64,000 nt of DNA. Source: Heliocidaris tuberculata. Taxonomy: Eukaryota > Echinodermata > Echinoidea > Camarodonta > Echinometridae. The notes below the pieces were generated by a model. It was not told where the DNA came from. It searched no databases and was given only the letters and a program-made list of their open reading frames with translations. Position numbers and translations under genes: made by a program. Positions 10,771 to 22,300 of the stretch are shown piece by piece. Position 1 is the first letter of the stretch; every line of letters begins with the position of its first letter. Location of the stretch: positions 4,289,486-4,353,485 of the forward strand of contig CM046850.1 of the NCBI GenBank assembly GCA_025618425.1, written 5' to 3'.

Positions 10771-13331
10771 TTTATAATAATAATAATAATAATGATAATA
10801 ATAATAATAATAATAATAATGTGACTTATAAAGCGCCAAATCCACTCTGTAGAGTGCTCAAGGCGCATAAAGAATTACAAAGTACATGTAAATAGAAAGG
10901 TTTTGAGAAGATTTTTAAAAGAATCAACAGAAATACAAGCTTTGATGTCTACAGGAAGACTATTCCACAAGGTGGGGCATGCGTAAGCAAAGGATCTTTC
11001 ACCCCAAGATTTTGAAACTTTAGGAATTACAAGAGAGCCGGATGTTGATGAGCGCAGAGATCTTTTGGGTATGTAATAATGAATAAAAGAGAGATTGTAT
11101 TGGGGTGCTGATCCATGAATACAATGAAAAGTGAGCAACAAAATCTTGAAAATTATACGATCTTTGACAGGGAGCCAGTGCAGTGAATTCAAAATGGGAG
11201 TGATGTGAGAGCGCCTATTAGACAGTGAGACAATACGAGCTGCGGCGTTATGAAGTTTCTGGAGCCTATATAACTGGTTCTGAGGTAAATTGAACAGAAG
11301 TGCATTGCAAAAATCAAGGCGGGAGGATATCAATGCATGTACAATTTTTTCGGTGGCAGACTTTGACAAATAAAATATTTCCGGATAAAACCAATGTTTC
11401 GTAGTTGGTACCTAACTGATTTGCAGATATTTGAGATTTGAGGAGACATTAAAGTAGAATTTCATTGATTTTGAATATTGATTTAATTTTTATTATTGCA
11501 TAGGTGAAGCTTAGATTGAACAAGGTTATCAAAATTCAACGCTTGGAAACATCTGAAGTAATGATTATTATCAATTATAAAATGATATAACACAGCCCCG
11601 CTATAGCACCTATAGAGCTCTTTGAACGCTGCTGAGATATGTGACGTCATACCGGGGAGCAATCCTTCCTAAGCAGACGATGCCCCATAACATCTTATAC
11701 ATTTTCAGTGCCTGTTTTGTCATCTCATCTTCACTTATTTCTCTTACTTCACTAGCGTCAGTATAAATGCTTATTTGTTGCCTCACTCTAAATTTCCTGC
11801 ATGGTATTATTTTGATGAAAAATGCAGCGTTAAAAAAATAAAGGAATCAATCGCTTGTAAACAAAAAAAGATGCCATTGTATTTTCAGCTGCATGCACCG
11901 CGGCATGTCGGCGTTTCAAGAGGGAACGAATACCATCCATGCTATAATTCAGCGGGCTTTACAATTCGAAAGTGTGATTTCTTTGATTGATCATTGACCC
12001 TTATCATGACTTTTTACAAACAAAAGATTTTAGTTACTAGAAACGGTTTCACTTCCCTTTTAGAATGATGTAAAATACAGTCATGGTGAAACAAACCAAA
12101 CTCTTTATAATCTAAAAATAATTGCATTGCAGTTACGTTCACTTTATATAGGACGTCGTCTGCTTAGGCAGGATTGGCACCTGATGTGACGTCACGAAAA
12201 CATCGGTATATTTCTGGCGAATCGCTCGGATATCCCAGATGCTGAGAAGTGTTTTTATTTGTGTTATTTTTTAATCATCAAACACGCAGTTAATGTAAAA
12301 CTTATACGATTACCATCTGCAAGCTTTCTAGTTTCTAGAGATACATTATTGAGCATATTTGTGATTTGCTTTGAATATCTACTTTAACATATGTGAATCG
12401 AAAATGACTCCGAGATTGCGGCAAGTTTGAGATAAATTAATAGTGTGGCCAGAAAATGAAAAGCAATTGACATCAATTTTGTTGAGCTGCACTTTAGATC
12501 CAGACAAAAGAAATTCACATTCATCTAAATTCAGTTTCAAAGAGTGGGTTCGCATCCAGTCATAAATGTCAACCATGCATGATTGAAGCCGACGAATGGC
12601 TGTTTCTGCTGCTGACTGAGTAGAATTAAACGAAATCATGAGCTGGATATCGTCGGCATAAATATGGTAATCAATTCTGTGACGAAGCAAAACTTGCCGC
12701 AATCCAATCAAATAAATCGAAAAAAGGGTCGGCCCGCCCACAGAGCCCTGCGGTACGCCATGGGTCAGAGGCAAAGCAACTGATTTACAACCATTTACGC
12801 ACACAATCTGAGAATGGAAAGAAAGGTAGGATTCAAACCACTTGAATGCTTCACCTCTGACACCAAATGAACTTAAAGTATTCAACATGATTGTATGGTT
12901 TACTGTGTCGAAGGCGGAGGAGAGATCAAGTAAAAGTAGAGCAGTCAAATTCCCTCTGTCCATCTGTTGAAGGATGTGGTTTGATGCGTTCACAAGAAGA
13001 GTTTCCACACTATGGTGGGATCTGTAGGCTGATTGGAAAGGGTCGAAGAGATTGTTGTCATGAAAGTATTCGGAAAGACGGAAAAACACAACCCTTTCAA
13101 GTACTTTAAAGAGGAAGGGTAGGTTTGAAACTGGTCTGTAATTTTGAAGAGAATCGGGGTCGAGAGAAGGTTTCTTCAACAATGGTGTGACATGTGCAAG
13201 TTTCAAAGAGGACGGGACATGAGACTGCTCTAGACTTAAATTAACAAGGCAACAGAGAATAGGGGCAAACGTGGAGGAAAAATCCTTTAATAACTTAGCA
13301 GGTCTGCCCCCCCCCCCCCCCCCCCCCCCCC
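10771..13331 (-). mobile_element. L2/CR1-type LINE, 5'-truncated and interrupted
   Basis: Minus-strand non-LTR retrotransposon. The 5' piece (about 13307 down to 12388) encodes reverse transcriptase blocks: YRPVSNLPFLFKVLERVV, LLLLDLSSAFDTVNH (motif A), GVPQGSVGGPTLFSIYL (motif B) and IYADDIQL (motif C). The 3' piece (11448 to 10875) encodes the C-terminal region (SATEKIVHALISSRLDFCNALL, then LHWLPVKDRI and CPTLWNSLP), with one frameshift near 11372. The 3' UTR contains GAGTGGATTTGGCGC and ends in an (ATT)n tail at 10771-10820, typical of L2-like elements. The 5' boundary coincides with a C run at 13307-13331. A TTAA-flanked DNA element splits the ORF. Confidence 0.85.
11453..12383. mobile_element. 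931-bp TTAA-flanked element nested in the LINE
   Basis: Bounded by TTAA at 11449-11452 and 12384-12387. The ends are inverted (AGTAGA at 11453, TCTACT ending at 12383), followed by imperfect inversion of the next 20-30 bases. Subterminal inverted segments share GTGACGTCA and CCTAAGCAGACGA (11640-11685 against 12150-12205). There is no coding capacity. Deleting the body plus one TTAA rejoins the LINE reverse transcriptase frame without a shift. TTAA duplication fits Kolobok, piggyBac or Sola3 superfamilies; the AG- terminus favours Kolobok/T2. Confidence 0.85.
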
Positions 13332-14051
13332 TCATCGGAACTGAATTCGATATCTCAGTAAGTAAAGGATTTATCAAAACCCGGGAATAAAATGCTTCGA
13401 AGTACAAAAACTGCAAAATTGATTATAATTTTAAAATGATCTTAGTCACTGATAAATTTAAAAATTATGAGGAAAATATATACATACAAAAAAATGGCTG
13501 TTGTAAATAAAGATAAATTTAGAAATGTTGGTTTGTATGAATCTGATTTTTTTATTTCTTTATCTTTTATTTGTTTACAAAAGTTGGCACTGTCAATTAG
13601 GAAAATTTCTCTTCTGTTAGATTTTGTACAAACTATCGCTCTCTGCACATTCCCCTGTCTTTCTACAATAGCTCATAACATTTCATCATTTTTTTTTTCG
13701 TTCTTGATATAATTTTTATAATCTCTCCCCTACCCTCTATTTTTACGTATCCCCTTTTTTCTATTTTAGAGGCAAAACCCCCACCATCTTCTCGTTACTA
13801 TGCCCCCTCTCTCTCCATAATGTACTACTTTTGGATAAACTAATATGCTTGATTTTACTCGATAGTGCAATTAAACTGAAATTTAGATATATACCCGGCG
13901 CCCCATCCATTTTGATTTGATCTGATTTTAATGTCAAGTACACTTAAAGCATGAAAAATGTAAGCAAAGAAAATACCTTGACAGTATAATACATGAAAGC
14001 TCAAAGCTGACAACTTATTTATAATTTCTTTCTTTCTTTTAAGACAAATAA
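13332..14051. other. Flank between LINE and sulfotransferase gene
   Basis: AT-rich sequence without a recognisable gene. It contains the 3' flank and presumably the 3' UTR of the minus-strand sulfotransferase gene. Confidence 0.5.
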
Positions 14052-15194
14052 TTAAGTCCATGTAAACTTTCTTCCGAGTAGTTCCTCCAGTCTCAGGTTG
14101 AATGCATGGTAGTAGCTCTTAAGTTTGTCCAAAACGATCGGATCAACCGCTGGATGCTCTCTACCTTTTAACTTGCTGCTTGGACAGACTATAGCTGGCA
14201 CCTTCTGGCAAAATATTCCTCTTTCTTCATCAAAGTGAAACTTGTCTTCATCAAAGTATTTGGGGATTCCCAAGAAATCTTCCACCTGGTGCAAAATCGA
14301 GACGGGGTCACTTCGGAACACGCCCTCATCGATGATCAGGAACTGGTCTCGAGGGAAGACCTCGAACCATCGTCGGAGATGGACTTCGTATACACCATTT
14401 TCGACCACTGCGTTGTCGACGAAGACTTCTCCGCTAGGCGTAAGGACAGTCGTTTCGAATGATTTGTTCAGGAAAGCCCATGTTTTTCCATCTGGGGTGC
14501 GCGATCTTTGTTTAAAGAGACTGGGCCACGAGTAATACTTGATGTGGACATAATGGGACACTGCTCTTACTACAGGGTCTCGAATCATCACGATGAATTT
14601 CACACCTGGAAATTTCTTTTTGATGAGGTGCGGTACATCACGGTCGAAAATATAGTTCGGGGTGTATTCCATGGTGAGTTGATACTTGGAAGATACAGGC
14701 ATGAGGCTCCTATACCAGTCGAGACTCTTGTTGTGATGTTTGTTCCAGTAGTAGAGCTCCTTTGGATTCGAGTGAACGATGTTGGGATGCATCTGCATGA
14801 ACGTGGTTAAAGCACCCGTTCCACACTTTTCGATGCCAATTCCAATGATATCTGGTAACCTCTTCCTGCAATCTAAATCTCGAGAACCAACGGCCATTCC
14901 GTTCAGAAAACACTGTCTCAGAGTACTTGAGGGTAGCTTTATTGCAGATGTTTTGCGGTGGCTAAGATTCCTCCTGTTGGATACCTCTGTGAACTTCAGC
15001 GAGAATTCCATGTCCTTCGATGTCCGCAGTGCTTTTCCAAATGATCTTTCCTCTTGGTCATGGTTTGCAGTTTCTGTAAGGGTAAAATCTTCATGATCTT
15101 TCCACAATGATAATGGACACCCCGTCGACAAAATCAGAAGTGTCACCAAAGAAACAAAGGAACCGAGGAGGAATGGCTTTACTTTTCTTATCAT
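14052..15194 (-). CDS. Heparan sulfate 3-O-sulfotransferase-like protein
   Basis: Intronless 380-residue frame. Residues about 7-27 form a hydrophobic signal anchor after a short basic N-terminus, giving the type II Golgi topology usual for the family. A stem (about 30-112) follows, then the sulfotransferase domain (114-380). The PAPS 5'-phosphosulfate loop is IIGIGIEKCGTGAL (116-129). The catalytic glutamate is probably E147 in SNPKELYYW, and the 3'-phosphate motif is IVMIRDPVVRAVSHY (201-215). The C-terminal part has the paired cysteines (C329, C337), KGREHPAVDP and a closing LLGRKFTWT, all in the order seen in HS3ST enzymes. The expected reaction is transfer of sulfate from PAPS to the 3-OH of glucosamine in heparan sulfate. 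The loop has Cys where many HS3STs have Gly (KCGT instead of KGGT). Exact substrate subtype cannot be read from sequence. Confidence 0.88.
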   Translation of the reverse strand: MIRKVKPFLLGSFVSLVTLLILSTGCPLSLWKDHEDFTLTETANHDQEERSFGKALRTSKDMEFSLKFTEVSNRRNLSHRKTSAIKLPSSTLRQCFLNGMAVGSRDLDCRKRLPDIIGIGIEKCGTGALTTFMQMHPNIVHSNPKELYYWNKHHNKSLDWYRSLMPVSSKYQLTMEYTPNYIFDRDVPHLIKKKFPGVKFIVMIRDPVVRAVSHYVHIKYYSWPSLFKQRSRTPDGKTWAFLNKSFETTVLTPSGEVFVDNAVVENGVYEVHLRRWFEVFPRDQFLIIDEGVFRSDPVSILHQVEDFLGIPKYFDEDKFHFDEERGIFCQKVPAIVCPSSKLKGREHPAVDPIVLDKLKSYYHAFNLRLEELLGRKFTWT

Positions 15195-18100
15195 GACTGG
15201 AGCTTGAGGGAGCTCTCGAGGCTGACCCTTAAAATCGGCGTCTCCTCATGGATTGTTGCTGTGCAGAATATCATCTCTCATCATGCATCGATAGTTTTTT
15301 TGAGAGAGATTTTATTGATATTTGGCATGGCATAGTCCAAGAATTCTGTAAGATTCTTTTTCGATGTCTTTATGAGTAGTCTTTGCTCCATGTACGAGGA
15401 GGTCCGTTAATTAGTCCCCGTCTGACTTAGGAAGCTGTATTAATGACAAAACAAAAAATATCGTGCATGCTAGGCTTCTAGTTCAATGAGTTGGGTGTTT
15501 CGTACAAAATGCTACTCAAAAAGTTTGGTAGACGATTTGAATTCAACTGTTTGGTTTTGTTTTATCCTTCTATTTATAATATTATTCAGATTCATATTGT
15601 ATAATCATGACACAACAGTTTCAAATCGCAACCAGGCGATTGTATTTTTTTTATCATCACTATTCATTATAATATAGCACTTTTTTGTTTTGTGAGGAGG
15701 GTTTACCACATGATTATTAGATGAAAGTAATGTATCAAGCTTAATTTTGCTGTAGATCCTAGCCTGGAGGCCTATACCAATGTACAATATGCAGTAAACT
15801 GTCTTTTTCCCCGTCCACTATCGCCAGTATCTCCGTCATGTTTCGTCACTGTCAACTACTTGGATTTGAATATCATCTAAACTGATCAAAACAGCAAGAT
15901 TCCGAGAGAAAGTTCGCAGTAAAGAATTATTCACTTGCTCATTATGATGAACGATAAACACTTCGAAATAACAGATTATGTAAGTTGTCATTTACTTATA
16001 GAGAAAACTTAGGAAAATAGGAATGTAAACAAAGCAAAAGAAAACAAAAAAATCTTTCACCGGTTTCTTGGGAGTTGCAAAATACTCTGATAACGAAAAG
16101 TTTCGTTTTCCAATTATTAAATATGCAGACACATAAATTAATTTTCGAAAGAAATTATTGTAGGTCTACCTCATAACAGATTGGTGGAAGAGAGGCCTCC
16201 CTGCTCATAATTAGCAAGTTGGCTTACCTGGTAAACTTCGCAGATATATAGATTCCAATGGAGTCTTCGTGTAATGCTGTATACTGTACATAAACCTACG
16301 GCACAGTCATGTACAGTAAAAGAAAGGAAGGTTTGCAACGGATAAGAAAGCGAATCGTTATCGATCAATCGATTTTTACTGCTCCTTGGGTTGAGAGCAA
16401 AAATAATCACAATACTTTCATGACAAGTGCGGATCAAAGGTTACAAAAAAAAAAGAAAAAACGGGGGGGGGGGGTCCTATTCCCGAAAAAATCTGACAAG
16501 CCGAAAGTAAAAAGTGTCATAAGAATGGGGGGGGGGGTGGGTGGGCTGGGGTGCAATTAACAAAAAAGCTATGACATTCAACAAATGAAAACTGGGCCGG
16601 ACCTTGCAAAATAATATTGAAGACCTCGAATAAGGATTTCTTGGCGCATCAGAAAACGCATGGTTTGGAATTTTTTATCTAAAATAAATAAATCACCAAT
16701 AGTTACAGCACATCATATACTTCATATAAAGTATGATCACCGATTAGAAGAAACAAAAGTACAATGCAGTCGTGTTCTGTAACATGTCTTCCAGAATCCA
16801 GAATGTAAGGATGGAGGAAGGGGCCTACAGATGGGGAAATTGAAGGCTTAAAAAAAATTAGTTAGGCCTTCGTTATTTTTTATTTTAATTTTTCATCATG
16901 CCCACAACCTTCCCCAATTAATCCCAGTTTCCAGTTTCAGTGACCATTTTACACGTACCGGTTCACTTTCGTTAAATCTCGTGATTCACGATATTTTTCA
17001 TACGCGCGCAAGATAAAATGGCGTTAACGAGCAACGAATGACAGCGGAGAAAATGGTAATTATAACCCTTTTTGTCTTTCATTTTTCAAGTCATTGGGAT
17101 AATATTGATAGATATTATGTACATATTACTTTCTTTATATCAATTCTACAAATATTCCTTGCTAACACAGAAATCTCTTTAAATGTTTGCAAAATTACGG
17201 CTCACCGTCCCATATATTTACTTTCGTGTAGGGTCTACTTCAGAAGAGGCACAATCGGGTCAATTTCAACTCAAATATGACTCTTAGCCTTGCCCTTAGG
17301 TAGTCAAAAACCTATGGGATTTGAAATTTCTTGCATTACTGTCATGAATGCGAAGACTGGAACTTTGTAAGTTGCCCAATCATTCATGCCAATCATGCTA
17401 ATTTCATGAATTCTTCGAAAATGTTCATTTTTTGCTGAAAAAAAAAAGTTTAATTAAATGTTAGAAAAGTTTGTGGTTTTATAATTCTCCGCATTATTCT
17501 TTTAAAAAAGAGAAACCGCTCAGTCAAGATTATTAACATTCTTGTTAATAACTTAAAACAGATCTAGAATCTATAAATTATAACTTAATAATGTTATTAG
17601 ACAGTAGAGGCGCACGGCCGATATCCACTTATACATGTACAAGCTTATCTGAAGATAACCTTGTACTCAGACTAGCTCTTTTATGGGTGAATAGGCTTCA
17701 ATAGCTATTGTGTGTATCAGCAGGCCCTTTTCCAGGCTAGATCATTCATACAGGAGAGGAACATAATTATTTAAAATTTCACTTTCAATTCTGAATCCCC
17801 TAATTTGTGGCACAGTAAGAGTGGAAGAGTCCATGAATCAGGTAATCTAGCAAATTTAAGAAAATTAAATCTTGTTTAGAGCAATTTTGTTGTCTGTTTT
17901 TGACTGCTACAACAGTGAATGTTGGACACAGTCCCACATAGGCAAGGGCCCATGAGTGGCCGATATCGGAGACTCTTTCCCATTTGGGAGACTGTCTCTG
18001 TTATCAGAGACTTTTATAAATATTTTTGGTAGCCGATGTGGGAGACAGTCTCCCATTTGGGATATCGATTATCTTTGTTTACATTTGCGGCAAAGGGATT

Positions 18101-18310
18101 ACCTCCGCAAAATGAAAATGTGATAAGCAGATTCCTCATGAAAAATTACCCCTTTTGACCGTCTACTTCTGTTTTCATAACATTTTTTGTTATGACCCAT
18201 ACACAAAACAAATGGGTTTCAGACCTCAGTCAGGCAAAAATTTGGCTGGGATAAACTGCCTTGTTGTTGGTGTTGTTTCTTTTATCCTTTTGTAAGCTAA
18301 GTCTCCAATA
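15195..18310. other. Intergenic between sulfotransferase and GCP3 genes
   Basis: No coding sequence supported. G runs occur at about 16465 and 16527. Near 16990-17060 a CG-bearing segment contains AAGATAAAATGGCG and GAGAAAATG|GTAATT, which could be a non-coding first exon of the downstream GCP3 gene with its donor site, but this is speculative. 17960-18065 holds three copies of a GTCTCCCATTTGGGA-like motif in inverted arrangement. Confidence 0.4.
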
Positions 18311-18445
18311 TGTACACAGATTTTCAGATTTTCCCCATTATCTCTCAGGGTGCTCCTTGTCTCCTCATGAACTCGACATATGTGGTGTAAAATACATTTT
18401 CCCATTATATAAGTTGAGCTCAGAAAATCTGAAAATCTGTGTACA
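18311..18445. repeat. Inverted repeat, 23-bp perfect arms
   Basis: Arms at 18311-18333 and 18423-18445 are perfect reverse complements (sequence begins TGTACACAGATTTTCAG), with an 89-nt loop. Likely a small foldback element; no known RNA is recognised. Confidence 0.7.
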
Positions 18446-18865
18446 AAACAAATGGAGAGTTGTTCACAAAATCAGCCATTTTGAAGCAATTTTGCCAATT
18501 TGATGATCCCCATAGAAAGTAAAACGAGACTTTTCAAACTTCCATAAGTGTCTCATTTTTTAACCAATTTTAATGAAACTTTTTGTAAAGTGCTTCTCTG
18601 AATTCTCACTTTCCAATAACATTGATTCTCTCCTTGGGTTTTGGTTTCCTTTAAATGTTCAGGCCGAACGTGTGTGTAGTCCTACATACACATTTATGTG
18701 TGCAGTGCATTGTGACTCTCTGGATTGAGTCAATTTCTTATCATTTTGATAATTCCAAACCTTTACAGCACACACTTCGTATCAGCCTTCCCCATTGGCT
18801 TGCAGACAGTTTATTCCACAATGTTCTTGCATGACCAACGCTCAACTCGTCAACTTTATCTTTAA

Positions 18866-19100
18866 AACCCTCTGTAGACCACCCTGGCACCAAGTTGTGA
18901 AACTTTTCAGTTTCACATACAACTTGGTACCTAAACTATTTAGTTATGCCACACTCTTAAGGAGCAGTTTAATGTTCCTTCCTATCAAGAAGAAATAATA
19001 TTTGGTGGCAAAGGAGAAAGATTTTTACTAATCTGGAATATAAAGTCCTATGTTTTTTATGATCCTGATAAATTCACATCAATCTGTCCCCTACATCTTT
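18866..19100 (+). repeat. About 235-bp direct repeat, copy 1
   Basis: Nearly identical to 24124-24364, the two copies lying on either side of coding exon 1 of GCP3. The shared segment runs from AAAACCCTCTGxAGACCACC to CACATCAATCTGTCCCCTACAT and contains its own short inverted repeat around CAAGTTGT/ACAACTTG. Confidence 0.85.
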
Positions 19101-19160
19101 TAATACCTCTCCTTGTATCTCTCTGTCCAGATGATATGTAGGCCTACCTTGATGTAGACG

Positions 19161-19268
19161 ATGGCTAGTCTAACCATGTCTAACCCAGGAGCATCAGATG
19201 GGGATAATAGCCCTGCTGGACTACTCCTAAGATTGGTACAAACTATACTCGACAAGAAAGAAGGTAAG

Positions 19269-19303
<35 letters not shown>

Positions 19304-22300
19304 GGTGTGTGTGTGTGTGTGTGTGTGGATACATGTAATTTGATAAATTAACGAATGTTTGGCACATGCTTTGGCAAAAAATGCTATGCCCTCAACACTT
19401 ATTAATATATTCTATTTATTTAATTTCCAGGAACATAACATCAAACAATGACATGTATAAACTATGATGGTACACAAGTAGAAAAAAAATAAATAACAAA
19501 AGCATTCCACAGGGTTGGTGCAGTTTTTGTGACATACCAGAAGTGAGGAACTATGTCTCCTGTCAACTATAACAATATTTGCTAAAACTGAGTTCAGCTT
19601 AAAAGCTTCGTGGTGAATCAATATCGCAGACTAAAAATGTATGTAATGTTATGTGATGTCCATGTAACAGTGGTAAAAAAAAATTGCATTTTAAGCAAAG
19701 CTATGAAAGAGTACCAACTGAAACAGGAATGATTCTGGCTGGGCACTAATATGCATATTTATTGCATAAAAATCTTCAACAGATGATTTCATCTTCCATG
19801 TGTAATAGAATATCTCATACCAGCATTACATGGACATAATTTTTTGCCCCAACCTCATGGAATGACCGAAATACTATGCCCTCAACTCTTATTCATTTAC
19901 ATGTATTTATTTTATTTCTTTAATTTCCAGGAACATAACATCAAACGATAACATATATAAACTATCATGGTACACAATTAGAAAAAAAAAACAACAAAAG
20001 CAATAATAACAACCAATGCCTGGGGATTGCCCAAAAGAAATATAAATTCCTGTATGAGCACTCTCCTCATTGGTTGCTGTATACAAATACATAAAAATAC
20101 AGAATGGAGAACAGGATATGGCAGCAAAAAAAAAAAAAGAAAAAAGGTCAGATTATTCAAAATGATTGTTTATGGGAGGGATATCGAAAAGGAAATGGCA
20201 TAACGCATTCATGAATAGGCTCACAGAAGTATTAATACAGAGCCTGATCGGTTAGTCACGGACGGACATTTGACAAATTTTGAAAGTTTGAAGGCCTGTA
20301 AAAAATTAGTTATGAGATGTGTTGAGCTGTTTTATGTTTCATTGTGAAGGGTACCACTGAAGGTGCTAAATGATGATAAAATTTGGTTGCCATGGTTACC
20401 TACTAAAAATAGAATCCATTAAATATTCAATGTCACGGACGGACAAGATAGAAATGGGTTTCTTGACTTATCGGTAATCTTTTGTCTTTTCTATCTAAAC
20501 AAGCTGTCACTGACAAATTTTTTTAACTGCAAATGTTAGTCAAGTAAATTGACTTCCCTGTCACATACATAGAATTTTAAAGCAAGCTGTAACTTTTGCT
20601 AGAGGTCCGAAAACTTTTTGTCACGGACGGACATTTGGGCGTCACGGACGGACATTTTGAGCGTCACGGACGGACATTCACTTTAAAAACTGCATGTGTT
20701 CCTATCTAAAATCGTGCATACGTACTTCGTGCTTTCTACTTTTTGTTTAAAATTGATTTTATTCCACTATTAAGCAAAACTTAGCTTGAAAAACTTAGTT
20801 CTTAAGTGGAATCTATGTCAAAAGTGGATGCCTGTATTGTAGTGTACATACACAATGTACAAGTGCATACTCATGTAGTGTACAACTGTACATGTACAAT
20901 ATATGCTACAGACCAAAATGAACATGTTGAGAAGAATGTGATGTAAGCTTTCAAAATATAACCCTTTACATTACAGTCATGTAGGTGGACTGAAATCAAA
21001 CATCAGTATTTAGTATTTTAATTTACTTTACAGCTCAAAGTCATATATTTTGTTTCAAACATAGAGGTAATGTAGAAATAGGATTATGTGTGATTGGTCA
21101 TTATCAATATAGGAAGTAAAATTTCTCATTTCGCTTACAACATCACATACCAGTACTCTTTATAACATCTCATATTTTTCAATAGTTCTCTCTAAGAGGG
21201 TGAAAACCAAATCGTGAAATGCAAATCATTGTCTAAATCTTTCTCATACCATAGTTTACTTTTTCAGTAATGTCTCTATCACTTTAAAAACAATGTTAGC
21301 TTCCTGGACAAAGGCCCAAATGGCAACAGCTGAGTGTGTAAAGCCCATATAGAGCCTAATTATGTCATGTTAGTTGAGGGATTGCCCAACACGACTAGTG
21401 TAAGTCATATATTATAACTTTCTGACCCCCTTCCCCATAAAAAAACTGTTCCAGGGTTGATGCAACCAATTCAATTATGAGCATTTGAAATTATATATTG
21501 TCTAAAAAGGTTTCTTCTTATGTTATGTGATTACATCATTTTAAAAAAATTGTTAACTGTGTGTGATCCTGAACTACAAAGAATTGCTATCTGTCTCAAA
21601 TGTTACAACTAATTCAAAACATTCTTACAAAATAGAGTCCAAACATGGCTCTTACGGTCTAATACACATCTGAACTCCAATGTTTATAATTTTCAAAGAC
21701 AACTTGTAATTCAATTTGAATATTGATCAAGCTTCAGTATTAATGTTGAATCTAAAACTTTTACACGTTGCTGATGACCAAAAATATACAATAATAGCAG
21801 TAATGATATTAATAAATAAGTAAGGAAATAAGTATTCATCTTCTGTAAACACCTGTAATGGATGTCTTTTGCAGACTGACAATGCAGGCTGGCTCCCATT
21901 AGAGCCATAGCAAAATCATTAGGTTTTTATGACATTTATTAGCTTGAAAAAGAAAAAAATTGGGGTGGGGTGGGGGGTAATTTTTGCATTGATATAGGGG
22001 ATCACAGTACCATATACAGTCCAACCTGCTTTAGTGACCACCTGTATAGAAAGACTACCTGTCTATATAGACCACAATTTTTGTTTCCTTTAAAACTGTT
22101 TCTCATTAAATCATGTATTAAAGGAACCTGTACATGTACATGTACGTAAAGACCACCTGCTTGTAAAGACAGCTTTTCTTGTCTGTCTTGAGTGGTCTTT
22201 ATGTACGTGATATTTTGGATGAAATATGTTCCATGAACCAATAAACAATAAAACAATTCATTGAATTTGAAATCTCACAGCATTTACCATTTCAGTATAT

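Noticed and set aside
16990..17060. Putative GCP3 promoter and first exon
   Set aside because: The ATGGCG-like motif and a GTAATT donor are suggestive only; without transcript data it was not listed as a separate feature.
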